A stretch of 64,000 nt of DNA from Euglena gracilis (GCA_039621445.1 CP154954.1:6111693-6175692); one strand, 5' to 3'; numbered from the stretch's first letter, positions 44,169-56,553 are shown. A program made the numbers and translations. The notes: generated by a model not told the origin, from the letters alone.

Positions 44169-47100
44169 CTGCCAAAAAAAAATGCAGAGAATCACCCCCC
44201 CCCCCCCCCCGCTGTGTGGCCAGGAAACTCGACACGCACCGCCAGGCGAGGACCGGCCTGCGGCAGGGTGGTGGTCAGGCAGAACTCGGTGTCCCGCGTC
44301 ACGGCGGCGTCCGACTGGCTGAACGGCGTGGCGTACGCCTTCCGCAGCTGCGGCCAGGCCCGTGAGTTTGCCCGGAACCGAGGGCCGCGGGGCTGTTCAA
44401 CGTGGGCGTCCGTTGAGGAATCTCAACGTCGAAACCAAATTCCAAAAAAGGTTGTCCCCTTCGCAAGGCTGCTGCTTCCCCAATCCCGGCCTGGGTGCTG
44501 CATCTCGTCCACGGTGTGCTCTGCTTCATACGCTGCCGATGGCAGAGGCGGGTCTGGCGCGATTGGGAGTCCCCTTCGGGACATGGAGGTGATGTTGAAT
44601 ATTGGGGGACTTGCACATACTGTATGATGCCACGCCACTTACCACATTTCCCCACTCATAAGATGAAACACCACAAACAATGTAGCCACCCTGGCATTCC
44701 CAACTCCGAGAGCACACATAAATCAACACAGATCAACACTGCTGCCCCAGTGTTGTAAGCCCCAGACCGAACCCTGAACATGAGGTTGGCCCGCTCCAGG
44801 TACCAGCGCTTCTCTGCCTGCTCCTGCACTGCGGAATAAGTGTTGCCCATCATGGCGATGAGCAGGTTGAGCAACAGGATGACTACCAATATGATGTACG
44901 GCGGCAGGGTGCTGACGGTGTTGGTACGGTAGATAAACCAGCCAAAAAAAAAAATCAAATTTGGTGCCCTGCACCATTTGCTTTCATAACACTGATGGCC
45001 ATTGCAGTACACACATCATTCCTTTCTTGGCTGCCCTCAACTCTTGGCAGCCCACTAGTTTTTGAAATATGCAGTGGGCAGTCGTGCTTGCGGGAGGGAA
45101 ATTCCTTGGTGCTTGAAATTAAGTCTGGAATAATTTAATGAGAGATTAAGAGTACTTGGGACGAAGAAAAGATGCTTGGATGGTGCGCTCATACAAAGAG
45201 AAAAAAATAAAAAACTGGCGATTTGCGCAGAATGATACAATTTCACTTCATGTGGGAGGTCCACAATTAAATCGAAGGAATAGAGAAAGAGAGGAATAGA
45301 GATGCAAATAACAGCAACATCTTGCTTCTTCAAACTCAAAAATATGATATTTTCTCTTTTAGAAATGGCAGCCTCAACTTGCCCCGGGGGGGGGGGGCGA
45401 GTAGAAGCTCCAGGGGGGGGGGGGGTGTGTGGCGGCCCCTAGGTCACACAATTGGGGATGCTGCTCGGGATAGGGCATACATTACACCCAGATTGATGTC
45501 TTTTTTTTGCAAGAAGTGTGGTACTGTTGTGTGTATTCATGTTGGTGAGTATACTTAAATGTGCAAAATGCAGCGATGCCTTCCTGGCAGCTGGTGGCCT
45601 GCTATTATAAGCATCAGTTCTGGGAGATGCCTGTCTTCCAGGCACCACAATTTATAACAATGAACATTCTACTGCTTATCAATAACAGATGTCTGAAAAA
45701 TGTTCCAGCAAATATCTCGTGGTTATGGGTCTATTCAAATTCGGAATGGGTTGGGGTTAGGATTGGGCGCACCAAAAATTGGGCACCAGAGTTAAGCGGA
45801 AATTAGGCCCCCGATTGGAGAAGATTGAGCCGTGTTTGGGCAAATTGCGGGCATTCTTGCAAATTGCAGGCATTCTTCCTGAATTCCTAAAAGTTGGGTT
45901 TTCCGTCAATGTGTCCCCCCTTGCCCAGTCACCAATCTTGCCTCAGCAGCACCCCCTGGATCTCACGCAACTTTTCACTGGTCATCTTCCTGGCAGTAAC
46001 CTTCCACGTGGCCCCCTTGGGGGTGGGGGCAAATAGAAACCCAGTCTGACCGTCCATGGTCCCGTGCGTCCCGGAAATCCCAAGGGATCCGGGGCAACCG
46101 TCGTCCTATTCAGAGGGGGGGGGGTGTGCTGGACGGCCCTCGGAAAAAATGCGCAAAAATGCGCAAAAAACCGCACAAAAAATGAGCTGAGTTTGTGACA
46201 TTCCCAAGGGAAAAAGTATTTGGAAAAAAATTTAACAATAAGCCCAAAATTAAACCAAAATCACCAAAAACAGCTGAAATGAAGGCATTTTGGCCAAAAA
46301 AAAAATGCACGAGCACGGCGTCACTCTCTGTTCACCATAACCAACAATGTCAGCCATGGTGCCCCTTATTTGCGACCAGGGGAGTGGGATTCGATGTGGG
46401 GTCTCTGAAAACCCGAGTGTCCTCATCATCATTGGATGAGTACCCACACCTCATCAAGGTTTCTTTCTTGAGTGTCCCTTGGGTGAAAAAAAAGTGCGTA
46501 AATGGGTTCGTTATTTATAGAAATGGGTTAGTTGGACGTGGGCAAAATTCGGTGAGCATGTGGTTTGATTGATGTTGAAGAACGGTGTTGAAGAACACCA
46601 ATGTCAAGTTTGTTTTGACATGTGGACAATGTGGACAACATGGACAATACGGACAAAATGCCTCCAAAAAAGTGTAAAAAAAAAGTGGGAAAATGGAAAA
46701 AATGTGCAAAAAATGCGCAAAAATGCGCATTTTGAAAAAATTGACGAAAATGCGCAAAAAATGTGCAAAAATGCGCAAAAATTTTCAGTGCATTCCCCCC
46801 CCCTCTGTCCTATTTGGGGAGGATTTGCGCTTATTGTTCTGGGGTGCAAAAGTGTTTCCTGTATGGGCTGGAGGTGCATACTTAATGGTTGGGCGTATAC
46901 AAAAAATGTTGTTGTTTTTGGGGAAAAAAACCAGCAGCGGACACCTGCTCGAGATGACGAGCAGGTTGATGAGGAGCATGCGGCCCCCGCTGAACCGCTC
47001 GCTGTAGGTCTCGAAGGGGAAATCGCCCACCAGCCCCAACAGCACAAACTGCCATTGGCAAGGGTGGGGCAGAGGGAGTGGGATTGGCAAGGGTGTGGGA

Positions 47101-50100
47101 GGCAAAACGATCTGCCCTTCTTTGCGTTGCCGAAAACGCGGACTTAGTTCTGCAGCTGGCATGCTGGCTCAAAGGTTTGCCCCGGCAAGAGATGGTGACT
47201 TCATTCCAGGCAGTCCCTTTTCTGAGAACTTCTTTTGACCTCTATTGAAAAAATATCACCATTGCACCAGGTATACGAGTCTCCTTAATAAACACATGGG
47301 CAAAAAGATGAGTTCCCCCAAAAAAGGGTGATAGCTACAAATCAACTTCAAACTAAGTCCCCAACAATAGCTAAACCATGTCAAACCATGCAGAAATCTC
47401 CGAGAAGGGGGGTGGGGTCGTTGGACATTGGGACATTGGGAGGCCCACCGCTGGGCAGAGGTGTTCCACGAAAGAATCCACGCCGCAGTGCTCTGTGTCG
47501 GCCGTCAGCATGTAGAGAGACATCGTGAAGCCGAGCAGCACCGTGAGGTTGACGCAGAGGAACACCTTCACGTCGCCGCCTGGCCCGGGGGGGGGGGGGG
47601 GGGGCCGCCGCCGGGAATGCAACCACCGGGGTCAACCCCTGCCCGGAGGCAGTGGTGGCGGTGAGCAGGCAGCACGAGGCGGGTCACCACTCAAACGTGC
47701 AATTAGAATGGTCACCCCTGCCAGTTGATGGAATGAGAAGAAACCTTGTGTGAATTTTGCGGGGAAATATCCCGAAATATGGTCCCTACGTGGCCGCAAA
47801 GCGTTGGGAACTAAAAACAACCTTTGGCAGACGTTTTAGGGCAATCTGAATAATTTCTGCACCACCTCGAGAAATGGGTGGGCAGCTGCCACCACACAAC
47901 TTCCTGGCGCCGTGAACTCGAGCACAAAGGGGTGCCCGGGTGGGCAGGCACCGAGCAGGATAAAAGAAAAACTGTCCAGGGTTGCTTCTGTTCTCCGAAC
48001 CTGTGCTAAGTTTACAGGAAACCGTGAACGTTCATTTCATCAAGTCGCAACGTGGGGTCGACCCACCACCCACCGACCCACCCACCCACCCAAAAACCAA
48101 AAAAAAAAAAAAACATTTCAAAAACTCCCCCCCTCCCCCCCCCTCTTTGGAGAGTCCTGCCAGTATTTGGTGAATATATCGTTTCAACATCTCCCTGGTC
48201 ATTGGCCTGGGATGTGTTGGCCCTACCAGGCCAGGGGCAAACTTTGTTGGGGGGGATTGACTCCTTCTGGAAACTGGAAAGCGAGGGGAAAGGCAATGAG
48301 CCGAGGGGCACTTGCACTGGCGCACTGAACAGAAACAACCACTGCTCGGCCAATTGTCTCTGCCATTGATACAATGCTGTCCCTATTTCCGTGCAAACAG
48401 AGCATAGACCTTCAAATGGTTCTTTTCCCGTTTCCTTGACATAAATATACCGGATGAAGCAGATGAACTTCCTCGGTATACGATCACAGTCATGAATCAA
48501 ATCGATTGCATCTGCAGTGGCTCCCCAAATGCCGTTCGCCCCCCCCCCCCTTATGTCCAACCACCAGTGATCTCTGTCCTCCGACCGAGGGGGGGGGGTG
48601 GTCGTTGTACATAGGGTTCTGACCAAAACGGTGTCCTCCGACTGGGTCGTTAGACACAGAGGGTGGTTGGACACAGAAGGGGGTGTGGAAAACAACACCT
48701 GAAAACCCCCAAGGACATCCAGGCCAGCCCGTACTGCAGCATCTCCTTGATCATGATGACAAAGGGCCCCGTGGACCGAAAGCCAAGCAATGACAGACCT
48801 GTCTCAAGCACTTGTTTTGCTGGAATATGATGCTGGGTATGGATGTGCATCCTAGAGGTAAAAATGCTTCTGTTTCGAACTTGATTTAGGAGAAAAATAT
48901 TCACGAAATTGAGCGACCATTGCTTTCCGCAATACAAAATATCAGAGCAATGAGAGCAACAAGGACAAAAAAAGGTCAATGCAAGCAACAAAAATCGACC
49001 AACTGATATGATTTTTTTTCAGGCATATATTTCTCATTTGGCAGAAGACAAAATGCTGAGTCCACTTGACTGCATGCACTTGTGTGCAATTTCAGAAAGA
49101 GGAAACCAGCCCTGTGCAGGAAGAAGAACACATGCAGCCAACCTGTGAGGGCGGCGAAGGAGGCCGCCACGTCCACTAGCACAGGCAGATCTGCGAGTCG
49201 AGCACAGAGGGCCGACGGCAGTAGAGTCTATTTTGTGTGGAAGCAGCGTAGAAGCCATTTTGGCCAAAAAAATAATGACATTTGCCTGGGGACACACACA
49301 CACACACACACACACACAGAGAGAGAGAGTGAGAGAGAGAGAGAGAGAGAGTGAGAGACATGAACACGCGCGCGCACACACATGCATGCACACGTGCACA
49401 AGCACCCACACACACATAGGTGGATCAATAACTTGTGCAGGCGGCATGGGGCCTTGGTTGGGCATCGCTCATTTCCCCAACCTCCTTGTCTCTCTAAGCC
49501 CCCCCGTATTTTACCAATCTTTTCAAAGGTCATCTTCCCGGGAAGCACTTCAGGTGAATTGTCATGCCAGGAAACAAAAGGTACAATAAAAATTGGCGGT
49601 ATTTGAAATGCTAAATTAGATGTTCAGTATACATGAATGTCGTATTTGTAGCAATGGAAACAATAACATGGAACCCTGCCAACAATAAAAACATGGAACC
49701 CTGCCCCACACACACTCACCATCCATTTCATTGCGAGGTTCACAACAATGCAGCGCCTCTGACCGGAGGGCCACGGAGGACAGGAACAAGAAACAAAACA
49801 CATTGCCCAGCGTCGCCTCGACGGCCGCCGCCCCATGCGCCTCATAGACTGGGAGGGGTGCGCATGGGGAGGGGGCAAGGACAACCAAGAGTGCCAAACA
49901 GAAAAATATATGATAGCGTAAGTATAAATGATGACAAAACCACAAGAGGAGCACAGACGGACATGGCAGTGACACACACCATTTCCCCTATGTACAGTAG
50001 GGAAACGAAATTGTGGGACAGCTGAGAATTTTGTGGGTCATACCCAACCCCCAGCTCCAAAACCTCTGCCAGCCCATGGGATGTGGTGATGGTGTGTGCA

Positions 50101-53100
50101 CACTGGCATGGCCCTGCCCCACGCAGCAGTGCCCCAGCCAGCTCTGCTGCAGCACGCTGTGCAAAAGTCAGGCCAACCCTATGCGAGCAGGTCGTTTCCA
50201 TTTTCTGACCCCTTTTGGACTGCGAAGCAAACCCAGCCTCGGGAAAGGGGACGAGGCGGCTCACACTGCAGTGAGTGGCATTGGCCCCTAACTTTGAATA
50301 ATGCAAGTTAGCAACCCCTGGCCTCGACATGCCGACTAGTTTGGGCTAAAAAATTGGGGTCAGAAAAGAAAATAGAAAATACCTGCTAACATAGGGTTGG
50401 CCTGAATTTTGCACAGCGTGATGCAGCAGAGCTGGCTGGGGCACTGCTGCGTGGGGCAGGGCCATGCCAGTGTGCACACACCATCACCACATCCCATGGG
50501 CTGGCAGAGGCTTTGGAGCTGGGGTTGGTTATGACCCACAAAATTCTCAGGTGTCCCACTATTTAGTTTCCCTACTGTAGAATGAAGAAATAATTTCCAG
50601 TTTATTTCCGAAAAAACAATGTGCATGCCTGCGAATGCTTACACACATACAAATAAATTGCCTGCCAGCCTGCCAGCATTCAGAGCAGCACACGCATAAA
50701 AAATGTGAAAGATACATACACTTTGGAAAAATTGGATAATAACCACCATTTTCCCACATGAATCAGGAAAAACCACAGGAAAAAAAATACTTTAACTGTT
50801 AGTCCGTCAGTCAATCATTTAGGCTCTGCTCTATGAAATCTTTCAAAAAAAATGAGTATGGGCCGGAGGAACACATCTGCAGCGCAGCCCTGAACCGCAT
50901 ACCTCACAGATTGATGCTCAAATGGGAGGGTAAGCACCAATTGCGAACCACCCACACCAGGCTCCTTCCCTGGGGGGCGAGGGGCTGGACTCAACACACC
51001 CAAAAAAAGGTCATTTGCAATTATCATACAATGTCGAAATATTGAACAATCAACTGTGCCTTCGCCAAATGGTCAAAGATGATGCTGCTTTATCAGCTTT
51101 TCTTGCGTTGCACAAATTCGATCACCATCGACACCGTGAAAAACATTGTCAAAAAAGGTGTGTCCATCAAATGCAGAGAACGAGCGTGGGTCACACATCC
51201 AGAGAACGAGCACTCAATTCACTGAGCAAAATCTCCGTACCCACACAAGAAACTTAAGTTGGATTGGGGCTGGCTGGCTGGGCTTGTAGCACCCCCCTCC
51301 CGGTGGGTGCTACTGGAGCACGACTGGGTGGAACTTTGGCATGGCGGCAGCAGCCCCCATCCTGCGGGGTGTCTGCAAGCCTCACATATACCAACCACGC
51401 ATTTTCATGGAAAGGTGGAAGCCTGATCCACACAGCCCTCCACCCCACTGACAGGAGAACCAACAGCTCCAGTGCCTGCACTGCGAGGGCGACCGGGTGG
51501 CCCTGCACCACGCCAGAAGCACTGCAGCGGTGGTTGTTGGAGCACAGCAGGCAGCCAGTGTTGTCATACCCACCACGTTTTTGCATTCTTAGGTTTCCAA
51601 GACAGGTGTACACATCCAGCTGCATGGATACGTAATACCATCCAATTCCAACTCCATGGCAAATTTCCCTCAGTGCACCTCCCATTTTCCCCCAACATGA
51701 GCAAATTTAGCCCAAAATGGATCATTTCTCGAAGAAAAAAATGTAATATACTCCAAATTTTTCTGATAGTGAGGGGGTTTACAGGTGGGCGGTGAAATGA
51801 AACCCCCTGGGGGGCTTGCATTTGTGGTTTGTGGATCATTTGTTTATCTAAACACGTAATACGGTCAAAGAGAACCCAATTGGATGAAAATTATGAATTG
51901 AATTGAATGCAGAAGCCATTGTAAATAATCTGCTATTCTCGAGGAACCTTAGAAGACCAAGAAAGCTTTGGTTTACTTCCGGAAGATGTCAGGGTCGCAA
52001 TGAAAAAGAGAAGAGCCACAAAGCAAAAAGAAAAGGGGGCCTTTGAACCCGACGCCCTTTGGCCCATCCCAGGCTTTTAATTGTGGACCTGCCCCCCAGG
52101 AAGTTATCGCCCAAAGCAAGCACACAAACCTCAGTGATAAATACCCGTATGGACTTGGGATGATTTTCCAAAATGGAAAATCATGTGATGGACTCAAAAA
52201 ATGACACCTTCAGCAGGGTAAATGACAGAGGCGGGGGGCAACCTCCCCCGGGGGGAAAAGTGGGGGGGGGGGGGGGGGCTGAGTTGTAGGGCAGCCCCTG
52301 GGTGGGCAGGATGCTGGCGGCGGTCCAGGCCAGCACAGTGCCGAGGGCCACCGCCAGCTTCCGGTAGAACATCCGCTGCCCGAACGCGTCCCACTTCTTG
52401 TCCAGCACCTGCCGCCCCTCCGCGCTGACCACGAGGTCCAGCCGTGGCGCGTGGTGCCCAAGGGCGGCGCCATTCTGCACAGGCCCATCAACGCACTCCC
52501 ACCAGGCACACAACGCCCAGGCACACATGGATAAGGCTAAAAGAATATGCACAATACCCGACACAGAAATATATTCCACATAAAAATTGTCTGGGAGGAT
52601 ATCTCCCCAAAATGAGAAATCACATGCGTGGTTTATCAGCTAGCATCTTTAGTTGGCAAATATGACAACCATTTGGTTTCCAACTTTCAAGATGGAAAAC
52701 AGAACAAAAAGTACTTCCAATTTTTTTTTCGATCTTAAGTTGAAAACTCAAGTTTAGTTTAATGTGCAACAGAAATTGGCATGTAAAATATCTATCAACT
52801 GCGTCATTCATATCCAGTAAAAAATGTGGGATCCTTCCAACCTGACCTCAGAAAATAAATTGGACATAATATCCTGGGGACGTACTCGCCAGCACTGCAA
52901 CTGTGACCGTTTTTGGCATAATTTCCACTTTTTCCCTCAAAAAAGGAGATAATGAACACCTCTCCTTTTCCCTCAGAAAAGGAGAGGTGCAATTGTTCAT
53001 ATAAATACATATGAACAATTACACCGAGCTGTGGCAGGAAATAACGAAAGCGATCTCTGGGTTGAAACTCTCAGTGCCATTTTGAAAAACAGAAAAAATA

Positions 53101-54341
53101 GAAAAACTAATTCAATGTGGGTAAACCCTCCCCCCAAAATATAACCCCCCAAAAACAACCCCCCCAAAATATTCCGACATCAGGATCGGAGTTACAACCC
53201 CCCAAAACAACACAAAAGGAGGGGTTTTTGGACTTGTTGCGACCTACACAGACAAGATTTTTGGTTTCGCAGAGACTGGAACGAAATTTTTTTCACGAGG
53301 AAAAAAACATGCTGAATAATATGCTTAAAACTAAAGGAAAATGGCATTTATTCACTCCCCAGGGCACAGGGCTGGAAGAGAACTTTTTACTGCATCCCAA
53401 ATAAAGTCGCAATATTTCTGTGCTATACCACCCAACCCTGGACTTCGAGCAGAAAAATACTGCTCTAGGTGAGATATGGGTGTAGGGTCTTATCCCATGC
53501 ATATAACAAACAACCAGTTTTAACAACATCTGTACGCCAACAGGGGGAGGTCGCTGGCCTCCGACTGGGGGTCTGTCGTCACAGAGGTTTTTTTTTGGTA
53601 CAAAGAAACACTCCTGCGGACTTTCCAAAATGCCGAATAATCCTTCGACCTGGGGGCGGGATATTCGTTGGACATAGGGGAAAACTCCAGAGGAAAATGC
53701 GGATTGAGACCTCTTGAAACCATGCAACGATCAAAAAACTCATCAGGATCCAACAGCAAAGGAAAGACAAAGGCCCCCTGGGGTACCACGGAACCTGCTC
53801 CACTTCTCGAGGTACTCGGTTGTCCACCAGTTTCAGGCAATTTGTGACAAAGCAGGCAGCCAGAGATGGACCGCCGAACAACGTGGGACTTCCAAAGTTC
53901 TTCCAAAGTTCAGAAGTTGTGTACAATTCTCAAGGGTTAAAAGATAACAAAAAGTGTGAACAATTGGGCCCACATATATATACATATATATATGTGTGTG
54001 TATATATGCATATGTATGTACACATATACATACATACATGTGCATATGTAATCATAGGCACAAATATACATATATGTACATATGTATGTACACACATACA
54101 TACACATATATACATTAATATATACAAACATAAATATACATCATACAATCATACATATATACAGATATCCATATGCATACGCATATGTGCATGTATGACT
54201 CCCCCAGCATACACATGCGCGCACACACATATCCGCCAACAGATGTGGGCCGGGGCCTGAGCAGCGCCCATCGCCCACTCCGTGCAGGCGCGGCGGTGCG
54301 CGGCGGGCAGCGTGGCGCAGCCCCGCCACGCGTGGGCCGAG
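44109..54341 (-). CDS. TRP cation channel, TRPV-like (S1-S6 and C-terminus, 10 exons seen)
   Basis: Ten exons give 385 residues ending in TGA. Seen in order: WAMG linker segment; pre-S1 LDKKWDAFGQRMFY then S1 (LAVALGTVLAWTAASIL); S2 (VEATLGNVFCFLFLSSVAL); S3 (PVLVDVAASFAALTGWLHVF); S4-S5 linker LLGFRSTGPFVIMIKEMLQY; S5 (VFLCVNLTVLLGFTMSLYML); pore region FVLLGLVGDFPFETYSERF; S6 YIILVVILLLNLLIAMMGNT followed by YSAVQEQAEKRWYLERAN. The KW..FG...FY, STGPFV.MI and LLLNLLIAMMG motifs are diagnostic of TRPV-type channels. Family role: non-selective, often Ca2+-permeable cation entry in plasma or organelle membrane. N-terminal ankyrin repeats, usual in TRPV, were not found in the window, so the 5' part is unresolved. 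Junctions from 49848 to 44109 are all phase-consistent GT-AG; two upstream ones are not. Confidence 0.88.
44240..44347 (-). CDS. TRP channel, cytoplasmic tail exon
   Basis: Acceptor GGCCGCAG, donor GGCG/GTGCGT, phase 0-0. Encodes LRKAYATPFSQSDAAVTRDT and EFCLTTTLPQAGPRLA. All codons end in G/C. Assignment to the channel rests on position and phase. Confidence 0.65.
44773..44968 (-). CDS. TRP channel, S6 exon
   Basis: Encodes S6 PPYIILVVILLLNLLIAMMG and then EQAEKRWYLERANLMFR. The GT-AG acceptor GTGCAG at 44969 adds APNLIFFFGWFI from a T-run; the alternative start at 44931 omits it. Donor CAGG/GTTCGG. Confidence 0.9.
44969..46944 (-). other. Intron between pore and S6 exons
   Basis: Contains G-runs (45385-45426), (A)n-rich CAAAAATGCG repeats (46140-46180, 46690-46785). 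No exon supported. Confidence 0.6.
46945..47048 (-). CDS. TRP channel, pore exon
   Basis: Acceptor ATGGCAG, donor GAGCAG/GTGTCC, phase 2. Encodes FVLLGLVGDFPFETYSERF and GGRMLLINLLVISS. GDF is the likely selectivity-filter region. An alternative non-conventional end after GTCATC (46953) would join directly to YRTNTV. Confidence 0.85.
47449..47565 (-). CDS. TRP channel, S5 exon
   Basis: Acceptor GTGAAG, donor AGCG/GTGGGC, phase 0-0. Encodes VFLCVNLTVLLGFTMSLYML then TADTEHCGVDSFVEHLCPA, the start of the pore turret. Confidence 0.88.
48707..48798 (-). CDS. TRP channel, S4-S5 linker exon
   Basis: Acceptor GAGACAG; encodes LSLLGFRSTGPFVIMIKEML and QYGLAWMSLG. Donor GGGG/GTTTTC is phase 0, joining directly to VFLCVNLTV. 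Confidence 0.9.
49107..49190 (-). CDS. TRP channel, S3 exon
   Basis: Acceptor CTCGCAG, donor GGCTG/GTTTCC. Encodes DLPVLVDVAASFAALTGWLH and VFFFLHRAG, matching TRPV S3. Confidence 0.85.
49285..49425. repeat. (CA)n(GA)n compound microsatellite
   Basis: CA repeat at 49292-49318, GA repeat at 49319-49356, then CA/GCAC units to 49425, in the S2-S3 intron. Confidence 0.95.
49720..49848 (-). CDS. TRP channel, S2 exon
   Basis: Acceptor CTCCCAG, excellent donor GATG/GTGAGT. Encodes YEAHGAAAVEATLGNVFCF, LFLSSVALRSEALHCCEPR and NEMD, joining in phase to the S3 exon. Confidence 0.85.
49849..52284 (-). other. Intron between S1 and S2 exons
   Basis: Contains the foldback element 49993-50579 and a GC-rich stretch at 51430-51525 that has weak coding features in several frames, including an acceptor/donor pair; not enough to call an exon. 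Confidence 0.55.
49993..50579. mobile_element. Foldback (long inverted-repeat) element flanked by TA
   Basis: Arms of about 190 bp (49993-50185 and 50388-50579) are reverse complements over most of their length; ends read TACAGTAGGG...GTGGGACA. The spacer of about 200 bp is unique. TA borders and the CAGTAGGG end suggest a Tc1/mariner/pogo-type origin. Related ends occur at 34646-34698. Confidence 0.9.
52285..52474 (-). CDS. TRP channel, pre-S1 and S1 exon
   Basis: Encodes NGAALGHHAPRLDLVVSAEG, RQVLDKKWDAFGQRMFYRKL and S1. KW..FG...FY is the TRPV pre-S1 signature. The 3' edge is uncertain: 52285 and 52304 both precede a CAG at +4..+6; only 52285 fits the phase of the next exon. Confidence 0.8.
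52475..54262 (-). other. Intron between linker and pre-S1 exons (candidate non-conventional)
   Basis: Starts GCTCAG (CAG at +4..+6) and ends CTGTGCAG (CTG at -8..-6), phase 0 on both sides. The 3' end also satisfies AG. Contains a TA/TG/CA microsatellite (53975-54180). Confidence 0.55.
54263..54341 (-). CDS. TRP channel, pre-S1 linker exon
   Basis: Acceptor CCCGGCAG. Encodes SAHAWRGCATLPAAHRRAC and TEWAMGA; frame chosen by G/C-ending codons. W..G resembles the TRPV linker after the ankyrin repeats. Ends before GCTCAG (non-conventional donor pattern). Confidence 0.55.
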
Positions 54342-56183
54342 CTGCCGGGGGAGACCGCGCCGGCGGGGCGGGGCGGCGGGGTGGGGGAGGGGGGTGGGCA
54401 GGGTTGACGGCTTCTGTTTGAGACTTCCAGAGGGGGGAGAGGCCACCCACCCAACACCGGCGCAGACCCTGCCGGGGGGGGGGAGGTTCTCCCAGGGGGG
54501 CGGGCATCCCCCCAAACAAAACGGGCCGTCTAGGGCATTCCCCCCCACAAAAAATGCGGCGCTGTGCCCGAAACGTACTGGACCAGGGGGGAGGAAAAAA
54601 TGCAACTTGGCCCTTCAAATTATGCAAGTCAAAAAAATGCAAAAAAATGCAAAAAATTGCAAAAAAATGCAACTTGCAAAAAAACCCTGAGAAAACCCTG
54701 AGAAAAGGCTGGAATGTAACAGAGTTGCTGCCAATGATCCATAGACATGTGATAATGCCGGTGTATACCTGTCAATGATTCACAAAGAAGACCTCCTTGA
54801 AGACAACAGCAAGCACTGAGACCCCAAAAAGCCCAGGCAACTGCAGAGGGACCAGAGACAAAACATGACATTGGCGACCAACTGCAAAAAAGTTTTCCAG
54901 GACAAAATATTTTATGCAAAAAATGCAAAAAAAAATGCAAAAAATGCAAAGAAAGTGCAAAAAAATGCAAACATATGGCGACCAACTACAAAAAAAATTT
55001 CCGGGTCAAAATATTTTATGCAAAAAAATGCAAAAAAATGCAAAAAATGCAAATTTCGGAAAAACCTGATTATGCAAAAAAATGCAAATTATGCAAGTTG
55101 CATTTTTTCCCTCCCCCTGACTGGACCCACCCACCCCTCCCCCCTCCTCCCAGGGGGCTTCCGAGTGAAAAGAAACCTGGCTGGGGAGGGGGTTCAATCC
55201 CCACCCGAGGTGGGGAAGATGCAGTAGGAGCCCCCAACCAGGGGTTTTTTTTAAGACCGGGGGGGGGGGGTCCCCCACCCACCCACCTGGGGGGCCCCGG
55301 GTCCCTACAGCGCTGGAATTACACCAGAGTTGCTCACCTGGCCAGGCGGAGCAACAAAAGAGCACCGGTGTAAGGGGTACCTGGCCACTCACCACACAGC
55401 AAGCTGGGCCAGAAGCGAAGTCAGCGCCGGCCATAAACAGACAAGAAGCCTTAGTGCACCTAAGGGGGGGGGGAGGGGTCCAGGGGACCCACAAAAAAAT
55501 GGCCGAAAAATAGCGAAAAGTGCTAAAAATGGCACTTTTTCAAAATGTTTTCGGCGCCGAAAAGTACATCCCCCCCCCCCCCCCCGGGGGACCCCCACCG
55601 GGGGGGCTCGACCGGACCCACCCTCCCCCCCCGGGGGTTCACGACTAAAACTAACCCCTGCCCCCAACCCATCATTCCACCAAACAGGATAAAATATATA
55701 TTTCGGCATATAAAAAAAAATCGGCACAAATTCAAAGACAGTCGGCATTGAAGAAAAAGGGAAAGGGGTGGTGGTGGTGTGTTTTGGGGCGGGAGGGGAT
55801 TCGGACCCACCAGGACAGGGGTGACAACTGCCCCGCGGCAGAATTTTGTGAAGATTCCAACACATGCGACAAATCGTAAATGTACGTGTGTTTTTTGGGG
55901 GGAATAGGTGACGCACAATCCAAAGTGCTTGGAAAGAATGCCCTGCTTTCCCAGACCCCCCCCCGTCCGAAAGGGAGGGTCGTCCACTCCCTGGGGGGGG
56001 GGGGCTGACCGCCTCCCCCACCCCCTGCGCAACGCCACCACTCAATCAGGTTTTGCCCACGGGGGGGGAGGAGGGTGAGGGGTGACGTCGGCCACACCCT
56101 GAAGGTCAGCCTGTCCTGGGCACCCCCGGGCTGGTGCGCAGCGTCCACAGAGGTGGGGGGCCGGCCCCTCCCCGGGCCACCAC

Positions 56184-56310
56184 CTTGGAGAAGCTGACGC
56201 TCACGCCCTTCCCCTTGCCGTGCTTGGGGCTGCGGGACTGCGGAGGGGCCGGGGGGGTCCGCTTCACCGGGTGCAGCGCCGTCCGCAAGCTGGGCCGCCA
56301 GTCTGGCAGA
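56184..56310 (-). CDS. Orphan exon: basic, Pro-rich
   Basis: Acceptor ACCACCAG, donor CCAAG/GTGGTG. The frame with G/C-ending codons reads LPDWRPSLRTALHPVKRTPP then SRSPKHGKGKGVSVSFSK. Possibly N-terminal to the TRP channel; phase to the next exon does not fit, so unassigned. Confidence 0.5.
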
Positions 56311-56374
56311 CTGGTGGTAGGCGAACACATGAGCCTTCTGTCTTGGAACCTTTCTGCAAAAAAATAGCATATAA

Positions 56375-56425
56375 TGATAATATTAATATTTATTAATATA
56401 ATAAATGTTAATGAATATTAATATT

Positions 56426-56459
<34 letters not shown>

Positions 56460-56514
56460 GTATAATAATAATAATAATAATAATAAAAACAACAACAACA
56501 ACAACAACAACAGC

Positions 56515-56553
<39 letters not shown>

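Noticed and set aside
44476-44553. Possible extra TRP-channel exon (TRLCHRQRMKQ frame)
   Set aside because: Acceptor and phase fit, but codon bias is weaker, two frames compete, and the neighbouring exons already join in phase without it.
51430-51525. Possible exon with ALELLVLLSV in the S1-S2 intron
   Set aside because: Several frames look equally good and the phase does not fit the S2 exon.
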